Shown here: positions 1 through 8,015 of the stretch, piece by piece | Numbering within the stretch: the stretch's first letter is position 1 | Layout of the letters: every line of letters starts with the position of its first letter | NCBI GenBank assembly: GCA_002345145.1 | Contig: DDVC01000084.1 | Coordinates: 1-10,598, forward strand | Source: Bacteroidetes bacterium UBA2322 | GTDB taxonomy: Bacteria; Bacteroidota; Bacteroidia; Chitinophagales; UBA2359 | DNA: 10,598 bases | Reading direction: 5' to 3' | Position numbers and translations under genes: made by a program | Notes under the pieces: generated by a model | Database searches by the model: none | Told to the model about the DNA's origin: nothing | The model's input: only the letters and a program-made list of their open reading frames with translations

Positions 1-233
1 AAAATCGGCGTTAATTAGCGCCATCCGTGTTATCCGTGTGCTAAAATTTGCCGGTTTTGCGCTCCTACCTTTGTGTACCGGTTTACATCAAACTCGGGTT
101 ACTCCCTTGCCACCTTAAACTTCGGAGGCAAATCGTTATTGGGAGAAGTGCTAACTACTGTTGGTAGGGAGTAATGAAACTTGCTGAAGGTTTGTATAGC
201 CCTTTATTGATAACGGTAGCCAATTAGTATTTG
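1..233. other. Non-coding stretch at the window start with short repeats
   Basis: No convincing gene is seen. Positions 22-30 and 31-39 form a 9-bp tandem repeat differing only at the first base (CATCCGTGT, TATCCGTGT). From memory, similar wording recurs between genes in Bacteroidota contigs, but I cannot check that here. A weak stem, TTGCCACC (107-114) against GGAGGCAA (124-131) with one mismatch and a 9-base loop, lies about 100 bases downstream of the minus-strand gene ending at 234. It has no U-tract and is not called a terminator. Confidence 0.5.
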
Positions 234-779
234 TTACCAATGACCATTTTCTTCTGAGCGCAGCAAATCGGGCGATATGTCAAATAATTGCTCCCGCTGT
301 TTGGTATAGCCAAAAACAGTATTAACCAATCGGGCGGGAAGTGTTTGCATTAGCTCCAGTATTTCGGTTTCGGGCATGGGTATAGCCATGTACTCCCTGT
401 TGTTGAAAAAGATGAACAGGGTGGTAAGTTTTAACATACTGACACCAAACGGTAGGCTTTCTATTTTACGGTAATATACCCACGCTACTTCGTGGGGTCT
501 TTGTATCAATATATGAAGCAAAAAGCGGCGTTGGGTATCGTAGCGCAATAACCCTTGTGCAAGAAAATATAAGCCCGTAAAACCCACTAAGAGCAAAATA
601 ACCGAAAAAGTGTAAATCGTTTTAATCGGAAAGTTACCATCTATTGCCAAAATACCAATAATGGCAATAAAAACAAGACAAAAACCCGCCCCAACTTTCA
701 GGTTTTTATCGCGCTTTAATGCTTTGTTTAAAATGACAATATCGGGTGCAATGACTGGTTTATGGTGTTGGTTATGCAT
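234..779 (-). CDS. Two-helix membrane protein with a soluble, possibly PH-like C-terminal domain (hypothetical)
   Basis: This encodes 181 residues. A lysine/arginine-rich N-terminus (about 19-28) precedes two hydrophobic helices (about 29-46 and 53-76) joined by a short loop. This predicts an inner-membrane hairpin with both ends in the cytoplasm. The remaining residues, about 79-181, look like a mixed alpha/beta soluble domain; the segment VAWVYYRKIESLPFG (about 98-112) followed by short beta-like strands and an amphipathic helix (ETEILELMQTL) resembles small bacterial PH-like domains found after a membrane hairpin. That resemblance is my impression, not a firm assignment. The ATG at 779 gives a plausible start; no Shine-Dalgarno site is visible, which is normal in Bacteroidota. 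It is divergent from the GH3 gene across about 159 bases, so co-regulation is possible but unproven. Function unknown. Confidence 0.75.
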   Translation of the reverse strand: MHNQHHKPVIAPDIVILNKALKRDKNLKVGAGFCLVFIAIIGILAIDGNFPIKTIYTFSVILLLVGFTGLYFLAQGLLRYDTQRRFLLHILIQRPHEVAWVYYRKIESLPFGVSMLKLTTLFIFFNNREYMAIPMPETEILELMQTLPARLVNTVFGYTKQREQLFDISPDLLRSEENGHW

Positions 780-938
780 GGGTAGTGTATAAAAAAACAG
801 TATTTTCTGCTACAAACAATAAACGTAAAACAAGTTGAAAAGGTTATACAATTTAGGCGGCGCAAAAAAACAAATTTTGAATGAACTAATTGCAACCAGT
901 GTAGAGCTATAATCCTCTAACCTTAATTTTTGCAAGAT

Positions 939-2495
939 ATGACAACAATATCGGGACAGTTACTTAAAACAGGCGTTCAATTGGGGTACAGAGCTGCCAA
1001 TACCATTAAAGCTGTTAAACCCGAAAAGCCAATTCAACAGCAGGAAAAAGTGCTGCGGTATTTGTTGCAAATGGCACAACAAACCCAGTTTGGCAGAGCT
1101 TACGGATTTGAAGAACTGCTGCGTTCTAAACAATGCACTAAGGAGTTTAGAAAAAGGGTGCCTGTATTTGATTATGACTCACTTTACAAAACTTGGTGGC
1201 ATCAGTATCAGGATAATGCAGTAGGTGCAGCAGATGTAACCTGGCCCGGCAAGGTAAATTACTTTGCTCTTAGCTCAGGTACTTCTACCGGCACCAGCAA
1301 GTATATTCCCGAAACCGACGACATGCTGAAAACATTCCGCACCACAAGTATGCGGCTTATATTTACCTTGCCCGAGTTTCACCTTCCGTCTCATTTTTGG
1401 GGTACACAAATTTTAATGATTGGCGGCTGTACCAACCTTAAAAAACGCAACAACTTTTACATGGGCGATTTGAGCGGCATTTCGTATAACAAACTGCCCA
1501 AGTGGTTTAACCACTACTACCAACCCCATAAAAACATTACCGATATTGATGACTGGTTTGCCCGCCTTGAGCTGATTGTGGAGCAAGCTCCCAATTGGAA
1601 CATTGGCGCGCTGGTGGGTATTCCGTCTTGGATTAGCCTGATGTTGCAACATATTATTGACAAGTATGGCTTAAACACCATGCACGATATTTGGCCAAAT
1701 TTATCGGTATTGGTGCATGGCGGTATTGCTTTTGAACCTTACCGCAAGGTTATGGAAAAACAGTTTGGGCAAAAAATGATTTATATTGATACTTATTTTG
1801 CCTCCGAAGGGTCTATTGCTTTCCAATCCCGCCCCGATACGCATAGTTTGCAAATGGTATTGAACAATGGAATGTTTTTTGAGTTTGTGCCTTTTAACGA
1901 CCAAAATTTTACCCCAAACGGCGAAATGTTGCCTAATGCCAAAACGCTGCTCATAAACGAAGTGGAACCGGGCAAAGATTATGCTTTATTGCTTAGTACT
2001 TGTGCCGGCGCTTGGCGTTACCTTATTGGCGATACCATCAGGTTTACCAACGTTGCCAATGCCGAAATCATTGTTACCGGCAGAACCAAGCATTTTTTGA
2101 GCCTTTGTGGCGAACATCTGTCGGTTGATAATATGAACCACGCCATTGAAGATGTTGAAACGGAACTGAATATTTCTATACCTGAATTTGCTGTTTGCGG
2201 GGTAACCGAGGACAACCGCTATGCTCACCGCTGGTTTATAGGCACCGATGCAAAAGACATAGATGTGCCTACTTTAACCCGAATTTTAGACCAAAAACTG
2301 AAATCCCTGAATGATGATTACTGCACCGAGCGCGAATCAAACATTTTGAGCCACATCAGTGTGGAGATTTTTCCGGTTAGCGCTTTTTACAGTTGGATGG
2401 AAAAATCGGGTAAAATGGGCGGGCAGCATAAGTTTCCGCGTGTACTTAAAGGGCAGGCGCTTCAAACATGGTTAGAGCATATTGATACGTTGTAA
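939..2495 (+). CDS. GH3 auxin-responsive-promoter family protein (acyl-acid amido synthetase-like adenylating enzyme)
   Basis: This encodes 518 residues from the ATG at 939; an in-frame TTG at 930 is less likely to be the start. The protein matches the GH3 family, members of the ANL adenylating superfamily. In plants they activate a carboxylic acid with ATP and conjugate it to an amino acid; the substrates of bacterial members are unknown. Visible motifs are the phosphate-binding loop SSGTSTGTSKYIP (112-124), YFASEGSIA (286-294), YLIGDTIRF (361-369), which carries the conserved aspartate 365, TGRTKHF (380-386) with GEH (391-393) at the hinge to the C-terminal lid, and GGQHKFPRV (494-502) with the C-terminal lysine 498. 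All expected nucleotide-binding elements are present and the length is normal for bacterial GH3, so it should be an active cytoplasmic enzyme. The gene stands alone, closed by a strong terminator. The sequence TAATTTTTG (924-932) resembles the Bacteroidota -7 box with one extra base, but it lies very close to the ATG. The family call is very firm; the substrate is unknown. Confidence 0.95.
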   Translation: MTTISGQLLKTGVQLGYRAANTIKAVKPEKPIQQQEKVLRYLLQMAQQTQFGRAYGFEELLRSKQCTKEFRKRVPVFDYDSLYKTWWHQYQDNAVGAADVTWPGKVNYFALSSGTSTGTSKYIPETDDMLKTFRTTSMRLIFTLPEFHLPSHFWGTQILMIGGCTNLKKRNNFYMGDLSGISYNKLPKWFNHYYQPHKNITDIDDWFARLELIVEQAPNWNIGALVGIPSWISLMLQHIIDKYGLNTMHDIWPNLSVLVHGGIAFEPYRKVMEKQFGQKMIYIDTYFASEGSIAFQSRPDTHSLQMVLNNGMFFEFVPFNDQNFTPNGEMLPNAKTLLINEVEPGKDYALLLSTCAGAWRYLIGDTIRFTNVANAEIIVTGRTKHFLSLCGEHLSVDNMNHAIEDVETELNISIPEFAVCGVTEDNRYAHRWFIGTDAKDIDVPTLTRILDQKLKSLNDDYCTERESNILSHISVEIFPVSAFYSWMEKSGKMGGQHKFPRVLKGQALQTWLEHIDTL

Positions 2496-2512
2496 TTAAC
2501 TGCTTCAACCCC

Positions 2513-2562
2513 AAAAACAAACAGCGGCAAATGCTCTTTAGGCATTGCCGCTGTTTGTTTTT
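2513..2562. terminator. Bidirectional intrinsic terminator between converging genes
   Basis: An inverted repeat pairs 2513-2534 with 2542-2562 around the 7-base loop TCTTTAG. About 21 base pairs form, with a single bulged A in the left arm. The core ACAGCGGCAA / TTGCCGCTGT is GC-rich, and the outer arms are A-runs on the left and T-runs on the right. This gives a U-tract in both directions. It lies 18 bases after the GH3 stop and 23 bases beyond the DUF937 stop, so it can serve both genes. Confidence 0.93.
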
Positions 2563-2584
2563 TATACTCAATGATGCGCTCCGT

Positions 2585-3193
2585 TTATTTACGTCCGTTC
2601 ATCCAGTTGCGCAGTAATGACATACCCATAGCTGCCACGTCGTCCATAACATTGCCGTCATTGTTGCGGTCTAATAGTTTGCCAATTAAACCCATGTTTT
2701 TGGGATCGGTTTGTTTCACGTCTTGTACGGAGGTATTAAGTAGCTGCGCCAATCCTTGAGCGTTTAAACCTTGTGAACGTTGTTCTTTACCCAACATACC
2801 CATTGCTAAGGGAGCGGCAATTTGCATAATGCTTTGGGTGGTTTGTTTGTCTAAGCCGGTGTTGGAGCTTATAAAATCGGCTACTTGGTTAATTTGACCG
2901 CCAAAAACATGCCCCATAATGCCCATGCCCGGACCTTGGGAAAAATTGCCCAAAAAGCCTATCATGTTTTCTAATACGCTGCCATCGTGGTCTTTTTCTA
3001 CTGCATTATATAGCGCTTGTGCGCCTTCTTCTTGTGAGGCATTGTTGGCAAGGGCGGTGGTAAAAATGGGTAAAAACTGGCTCAGCGCCAATTGGGCAGC
3101 GCTTTTATCAATACCTAATTGCTGACCAATCATTTCGGCTGCCTGACCGCCAAATTGCTGCGTGAGCAAATCTACAAAATTTGCGTTGTTCAT
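2585..3193 (-). CDS. DUF937 family protein with a C-terminal EF-hand-like loop
   Basis: This encodes 202 residues and matches the DUF937 (YidB-like) family. The N-terminal region is helical (1-65). The family signatures HDGSVLENMIGFLG (69-82), GHVFGG (94-99) and a helix rich in small residues, APLAMGMLGK (about 128-137), are all present. Near the C-terminus, DRNNDGNVMDD (175-185) places D, N, D and G at positions 1, 3, 5 and 6 of a calcium-binding loop, as in EF-hand or dockerin-like loops; similar loops occur in other DUF937 proteins. There is no signal peptide, so it is probably cytoplasmic. The molecular function is not established for the family. It lies 145 bases downstream of the large secreted-protein gene on the same strand, with a stem-loop between them, and converges on the GH3 gene. 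The start at 3193 is the first ATG and fits the family's N-terminus. Confidence 0.9.
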   Translation of the reverse strand: MNNANFVDLLTQQFGGQAAEMIGQQLGIDKSAAQLALSQFLPIFTTALANNASQEEGAQALYNAVEKDHDGSVLENMIGFLGNFSQGPGMGIMGHVFGGQINQVADFISSNTGLDKQTTQSIMQIAAPLAMGMLGKEQRSQGLNAQGLAQLLNTSVQDVKQTDPKNMGLIGKLLDRNNDGNVMDDVAAMGMSLLRNWMNGRK

Positions 3194-3279
3194 GGGAAAA
3201 GTTTTTTAAAAGTGGGATATTGTTTTGGGTTTATGACGAATAACGAGCAAGAAAGTAACGGTTGTATCGGAGTTTTGTA

Positions 3280-3317
3280 GTAATCATCGGGTATTTTGAT
3301 TAACACCCGATGATTAC
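3280..3317. other. Perfect 13-bp stem-loop between the secreted-protein gene and DUF937
   Basis: Positions 3280-3292 (GTAATCATCGGGT) and 3305-3317 (ACCCGATGATTAC) are perfect reverse complements with a 12-base loop. The structure lies 22 bases after the stop codon of the minus-strand gene ending at 3339 and 87 bases before the DUF937 start. Neither side has a U-tract, so it is not a standard intrinsic terminator. It could protect the mRNA 3' end, be a processing site, or terminate transcription inefficiently. Confidence 0.6.
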
Positions 3318-3338
3318 AAAACAGATTAAGATTAGCAA

Positions 3339-6300
3339 CTATCGGTTTACCACTAATTTTGCGCTTTTTACCACTCCTGCCGATTGTGTTTGTACCAAAT
3401 ACATGCCCGATGCTAACCGGCTCACATTCACTTGTGTTTGTACTACACAAGAGCCATTACTATTGTTGGCTTGCTCTTGCAACATAAGTTTACCACTCAG
3501 GTCATAAATGTTGATGGTAGAAGCGCCGCCTCCTGCTGCAAACGTTAGGTTTATGGCATCGGAAGCAGGCATGGGGCTAATGGCAATGTTTTCGGGTACA
3601 TCGTTGCCGGGTGCCAATATACTTACAGTGCCAAGTGTGCGGGTAGTACCGTTAAAATCGGTTTGGGTAAGTTGATAGTACACGGGTTGGCAGGCAGGGT
3701 ACTTATCGGTATATTGGTATTGACTGCCGGTAATGGTGGTGCCGGCGGCGGTAATTTTGGCTATTTGGGCAAAATTTTGCCCATCGGGGCTGCGCCATAG
3801 GGTAAAGAAGTCGCTATTGGTTTCGGTGGCGGTAGCCCAACTGAGCAGGTTGCCCTGTGCAGTGGCTTCGCCTTTAAAGTACAAGAACTCAACCGGTATA
3901 TTTTTTAAGCACAAAAAGTCTTGACTGGCAAAAGCGGTTTGGCAGCCATACACATCGGCAACCTCAAAGAAGTAGGAGGTGGTACTGTTGAGCGTAAATA
4001 CTATCTGAATTGATGAGCCAAAGGCTATGGCGCCAAAAAAGTCGCCGGCAGAAGTGTAAAAACTGCTGTTGTCATACTGCGGGTAGCCGCCCGAAGGGAA
4101 GATGGTAACGAAATAGTCGCCTGTATTCCAATCGCAGTATTCGTTTATAGTAATGGTTACCGGAGCAAGGAAAATAACGGGCGTACCGGCGGCAATATCT
4201 ATGCAGGGGTCGGCAAGGAACGGACCGCCGTTGCCATCGGGCAGGGCGGCTATGGCAGAAACATAGTAGGTGGTGTAATACTGTGCGCCGGGGGCTAAAT
4301 CGGCAAAGGAGAAAGTGCCAGTAGTGTTTACCGCCAGAATGGCGCCGGCAGTTTCATCGGGCGAGGTGTGCAGGGCGTAAAACAGTTCTTGCCCGGCATC
4401 TAACTGCTCATCGCCCAAGTTGGTAATGGTTACACTTTGGTTGGCACAAACCAATTGTAAATCGGCGGGCATGGTGCCTGCTTCGCCGGCAGAAACCGAT
4501 ACCAATGCGGTAGCAGTGGCATTGCAGCCTGCTGTGCCTACGGTATAACTTACCTCATAAATGCCGGCATCTAACCCAAGTGGCGAAAAGATGCCTGTAA
4601 CAGGGTCTATACCGGTTCCGCTCCAAGCGCCGCCCGGCGTAACGGGTACAAACAATGCCGGACCTGCACCTTGGCAAAAATCGAACGAATCAAAAGCGGG
4701 GTCGGGCGGGGTAGTTACAAATACCGATTGTACGGAAGTATTGGGGCAGCCGTTTACCACCACATTAAGGGTAATGGCAATAGGGGTGTTGTAGAGCGAA
4801 GAAGGCACGGCTGCCGGGTCAAATACGCTGTTTGTAACGCCTGTGCCGGTAATAACTGCACCCGGGGTGGCGGGCACTAAGGTAACGGCGGGGTCGGTAA
4901 CGCAGTAGGTATTACCGTTTATGAGGTTGCCGTTTTGGTCGGTATAACCGGCATCGGGCAGGGTGCTTACGCTAACGGTAGTAGTGGCTACGCTGGTGCA
5001 GGAGGGAATGGTGCCTACAGTATAGGTTACGGTGTATGTGCCGGGGGCTAAACCGGCCGGGTTAAACAAACCGGTGGCGGCATTTACCACGCCGATGCCA
5101 CTCCATGTGCCACCCGGCAAGGAGGCTTGCAAAAATGCCGGAGAATCGCCGGGGCAAAAATTGAGCGGGAAGGCTTCTACCTGCTGCTCGCCCAGTACGG
5201 TAAAGGTTTGGCTGGTTACATCGCTGCCGTTGCAGGTGCCGGGGTTAATGGCAAGCAGGGTTATGGTATAAACACCGGGTTCGGTAAAGGTATAGTTGGG
5301 GCTAAATTCATTGGAGGTACTGCCATCGGGAAAAGTCCACTGGTATTCTAAGGCATTGGTACTGGTGTTTTGGAGCGTAATGGTATAAGGTACGCAGCCG
5401 GGCGGGGGCAGGGTAAACTCTGCTACGGTGGGGGCTACTTCAAAGCTGAACTTAATGCACCCAAGGTTGCAGTTGGTAGAGTTGTTTACATTAGACCATG
5501 CGCCGGGTGTAGTGGGGAAGAGGTCGGAGCCGCCGCAGCCGGCGCATACCGCTTGGTAAATGATGCCTTGTTTATCGAAGCGGCTGGTGCCGCCGTCCAC
5601 GTGTTCGCCGGTGCCGGTGGGCGAGCCAAAGAAGGTGGCATAGAGTAGGGTAGAGGCGTTTTCGCCTAACACTATAAAGTAGTAATCGCTGCCATCGGTG
5701 GTAGATTGGTAAGCGCCGGGGGTAATGGGCAAACCGGTGGTGGTGGAGCCTGCTAAGGAGCTGTTTACATTGCCGCCCCAGCCCGATACGTAAATCTGGA
5801 AGCAGTTATCTACAAGAAACGCGGTGGGCGATATATTGGGTGCGCCGTTGCCATTGCCAAACGTGGTTGACCAAATGGTGGTGGTGAGGTCGTTATTGAA
5901 TTTGTGTATGTACTGGCCACTGTTGGGGTTGGTGTAAACGCCGGGGGTAACGGGGTAAACACCTGCCGTTTGCCCTACGGTATAAACGTTTAACTCCGAA
6001 TCAATATCTACAAAAAATGATTGGTCGTAAAGGGTGGTGCCTAAAAAGGTAGAGGCGAGCAGGTTGGTACCATCGGAACTGATTTTGGCAAGCCAGCCAT
6101 CGGCAAGACCGCCGTTAAAGCCGGTATCATAAGCGCCGGGTGTGGTAGGGAAATTGCTGCTGTTGGTGCCGCCGCATACATAAATGGTTTCGTCTTCGTC
6201 CATTTTAATGGAGTAAGCGGCGTCATCGCCGGTGCCGCCAAGGTAGGTGCCCCAAATCATATTGGTAAGCGAAGGGTTTAGCTTAATGAGGCAGGCATCT

Positions 6301-7724
6301 TGTGCGCCTACGGCAAACTCGGAAACTACGCCGGGGGTTGCCGGAAAATCGGGCGAGTTGGTGGAGCTGGCAAGGTAAATGTTGCCGCCGGCATCTATGA
6401 ATACCTCGCCTCGGCTTTCATCGGCATAATTGCGTTTGAGGGCGGTAGAGAGGTTTAACCCGTCATTGCCTACGCCGCCTATGTAGGTAGAGCCTACCAA
6501 TGCGCTGCCATCGGGGTTAAACTTGGTAACAATGATATCGGAACCGGGTCCGCTTTGGAAGGGTATGGAGTTAAAGGTTACGGCAAATCCGCCATTAAAC
6601 GACTCATCAAATGCGCCCGAGGTGGTGGGGTAATTGGTGGAGCCGGTGGTGCCATATACAATGAGTTCGTTTTGAGGGGTTACTATCATACTGTGGGGAA
6701 CCTCGCTGCTGCTGCTGCCACCCAAATAGGTGGAGTAGATGAGCGTGGAGCCGGTGGGCGAAAACTTGGAAATACTGATATCAACGGCAAACGGACCAAA
6801 TACATCGCCGCCGGCAAAGTTTACCTGAAATGCCCCGATGGTTGTGGGATAACCAATGCCAAACGATGCGCCGCCGGCATACAGGTGCCCTGCGTTATCG
6901 TAGGTGGCGGTAAATCCCCAGTTATCGGAAGTAGCGCCGGTATAGCTTGAAAAAATGAGGGTGGGGTCAATGATGAGTTCTTTGGTGGTATCGTATCCTT
7001 CGGGAAAGCTGAAACTAACCGTATTGCCCGATACGCTGAAAAGGCAGGGCACTTGGGTAAGTTGTCCGCCTATGTATTGGTAGGCGTAAGGTTGCTCTTC
7101 TATAATGGTGTTTACGGAGGTAACCATGTGCAAATTACCGTTTTGCACCATTAGCTGGTCTAACCCCTCGTATTGCAGCATAATATCGGCGGTGTTGGCA
7201 CCGGGGGCTACAATAAAATCGTATTTAACCGTGCCTCCTGTGCCATACAGGCGGAGGTCTATACCATTATATAGGTTGTAATAATCTACCTGATGAAACA
7301 ACCCTACGTGCCCTTTCCACTTAGTGGGGTCGTTGCCTATAAAATAGTTTCGGTACGACTCGTGCTGGCAGGTAGCCTGTGCCATAGAGGGCAGGTTTAC
7401 CGCACCGGCAAACAATACCTGAAAGGCATGGCAACGAATATCCATGTTGGTAAAGTCAATATCGGGGTTGTGATGCGCCTCATGTATCATGTCTAAATCT
7501 GCCGGATTTACGAGCATATATGTTAGCCTATCGGATTCTAAAAACAACCGAGCGGCGTTTAGCTCTACTTGATACTTAATGTTACTGTTCCACTGCCCTT
7601 TATTTTCTATAAAGTTGAGGTAGGTTTCGGGCAGGTTTTCCGATTCGCAAGCCTGCACTGCTGCGGGTATCATGCAGCAAACCAATAGGGCGGCTAATAA
7701 GGTTAATGCGCTTAATTTTTTCAT
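3339..7724 (-). CDS. Giant secreted modular protein: DUF7948, SBBP beta-propeller, PKD, Ig-like repeats, type IX secretion sorting domain
   Basis: This encodes 1461 residues. A Sec signal peptide spans 1-25 (lysines, hydrophobic core, AVQA then C26). The DUF7948-type domain covers about 35-250 (FIENKGQW at its start, IIDPTLIFSSY at its end). Residues about 250-757 hold seven repeats of the SBBP type, each opening with a STYLGG-like strand and carrying a YPTTPGAY-like motif about 40 residues later, consistent with a seven-bladed propeller. A PKD domain follows at about 764-845 (YQWTFPDGSTS, then YTFTEPGVYTITL). Ig-like units lie at about 847-917 and 1006-1077, alike in CPGDSP/CQGAGP and PGGTWSGIG/PGGAWSGTG, with a more diverged one between. 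Further beta domains reach about 1273. An FN3-like module (about 1275-1370, VEFLYFKGEA) precedes the type A sorting domain (about 1378-1461: ISPMPASD, NIYDLSGKLM, SGMYLVQT, KLVVNR). Proteins of this plan are exported across the outer membrane by the type IX system and usually anchored at the surface. A binding or adhesive role is inferred; no catalytic site is recognised. Confidence 0.93.
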   Translation of the reverse strand: MKKLSALTLLAALLVCCMIPAAVQACESENLPETYLNFIENKGQWNSNIKYQVELNAARLFLESDRLTYMLVNPADLDMIHEAHHNPDIDFTNMDIRCHAFQVLFAGAVNLPSMAQATCQHESYRNYFIGNDPTKWKGHVGLFHQVDYYNLYNGIDLRLYGTGGTVKYDFIVAPGANTADIMLQYEGLDQLMVQNGNLHMVTSVNTIIEEQPYAYQYIGGQLTQVPCLFSVSGNTVSFSFPEGYDTTKELIIDPTLIFSSYTGATSDNWGFTATYDNAGHLYAGGASFGIGYPTTIGAFQVNFAGGDVFGPFAVDISISKFSPTGSTLIYSTYLGGSSSSEVPHSMIVTPQNELIVYGTTGSTNYPTTSGAFDESFNGGFAVTFNSIPFQSGPGSDIIVTKFNPDGSALVGSTYIGGVGNDGLNLSTALKRNYADESRGEVFIDAGGNIYLASSTNSPDFPATPGVVSEFAVGAQDACLIKLNPSLTNMIWGTYLGGTGDDAAYSIKMDEDETIYVCGGTNSSNFPTTPGAYDTGFNGGLADGWLAKISSDGTNLLASTFLGTTLYDQSFFVDIDSELNVYTVGQTAGVYPVTPGVYTNPNSGQYIHKFNNDLTTTIWSTTFGNGNGAPNISPTAFLVDNCFQIYVSGWGGNVNSSLAGSTTTGLPITPGAYQSTTDGSDYYFIVLGENASTLLYATFFGSPTGTGEHVDGGTSRFDKQGIIYQAVCAGCGGSDLFPTTPGAWSNVNNSTNCNLGCIKFSFEVAPTVAEFTLPPPGCVPYTITLQNTSTNALEYQWTFPDGSTSNEFSPNYTFTEPGVYTITLLAINPGTCNGSDVTSQTFTVLGEQQVEAFPLNFCPGDSPAFLQASLPGGTWSGIGVVNAATGLFNPAGLAPGTYTVTYTVGTIPSCTSVATTTVSVSTLPDAGYTDQNGNLINGNTYCVTDPAVTLVPATPGAVITGTGVTNSVFDPAAVPSSLYNTPIAITLNVVVNGCPNTSVQSVFVTTPPDPAFDSFDFCQGAGPALFVPVTPGGAWSGTGIDPVTGIFSPLGLDAGIYEVSYTVGTAGCNATATALVSVSAGEAGTMPADLQLVCANQSVTITNLGDEQLDAGQELFYALHTSPDETAGAILAVNTTGTFSFADLAPGAQYYTTYYVSAIAALPDGNGGPFLADPCIDIAAGTPVIFLAPVTITINEYCDWNTGDYFVTIFPSGGYPQYDNSSFYTSAGDFFGAIAFGSSIQIVFTLNSTTSYFFEVADVYGCQTAFASQDFLCLKNIPVEFLYFKGEATAQGNLLSWATATETNSDFFTLWRSPDGQNFAQIAKITAAGTTITGSQYQYTDKYPACQPVYYQLTQTDFNGTTRTLGTVSILAPGNDVPENIAISPMPASDAINLTFAAGGGASTINIYDLSGKLMLQEQANNSNGSCVVQTQVNVSRLASGMYLVQTQSAGVVKSAKLVVNR

Positions 7725-8015
7725 GTTAGCACGTTAGTATGTAGTGAATAAATTTTTTTTGGTTTCGACCATTTTTTGTGCCGGTGTTAAATATAGCCTG
7801 CAAAATACTACATACTTTTTAAATGGGGCATGGGTAGGGGTATTTTTTTTAGTTTTTAGTGGATAGTTGCTCTGGGGAGTGGTGGTTGGCTACCCAAATT
7901 TGACTATATTGTTAACCAAAGGCTGCCGAGTAATGGTGTTTAACAGGCAGTAATTGTCTGCTTTGCATACGCACTACAAAAAAAGCGTTACCTTTCGGTG
8001 TAAAATTATCATCTC
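7725..8015. promoter_or_regulatory. Divergent intergenic region with a 10-bp inverted repeat
   Basis: This AT-rich region separates the start codons of two divergent genes and must hold both promoters. A perfect 10-bp inverted repeat, AGTATGTAGT (7736-7745) and ACTACATACT (7807-7816), lies in the presumed leader and promoter of the large minus-strand gene; the arms are 61 bases apart. For the plus-strand gene, TACCTTTC (7989-7996) resembles the Bacteroidota -7 consensus TAnnTTTG and lies 19 bases before the ATG. A TTTG at 7962-7965 is a possible -33 box with a spacer slightly longer than usual (23 bases). The promoter assignments are tentative. Confidence 0.4.

Noticed and set aside
930..938. 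TTG at 930 as the start of the GH3 gene
   Set aside because: An ATG follows three codons later at 939. TTG starts are rare, and the extra three residues add nothing conserved.
6555..6950. A 131-codon plus-strand frame inside the secreted-protein gene, with similar frames at 5370-5648 and 4561-4794
   Set aside because: These are antisense frames of the clearly coding, glycine- and threonine-rich giant gene. Their translations are composition artefacts rich in glycine and alanine without domains.
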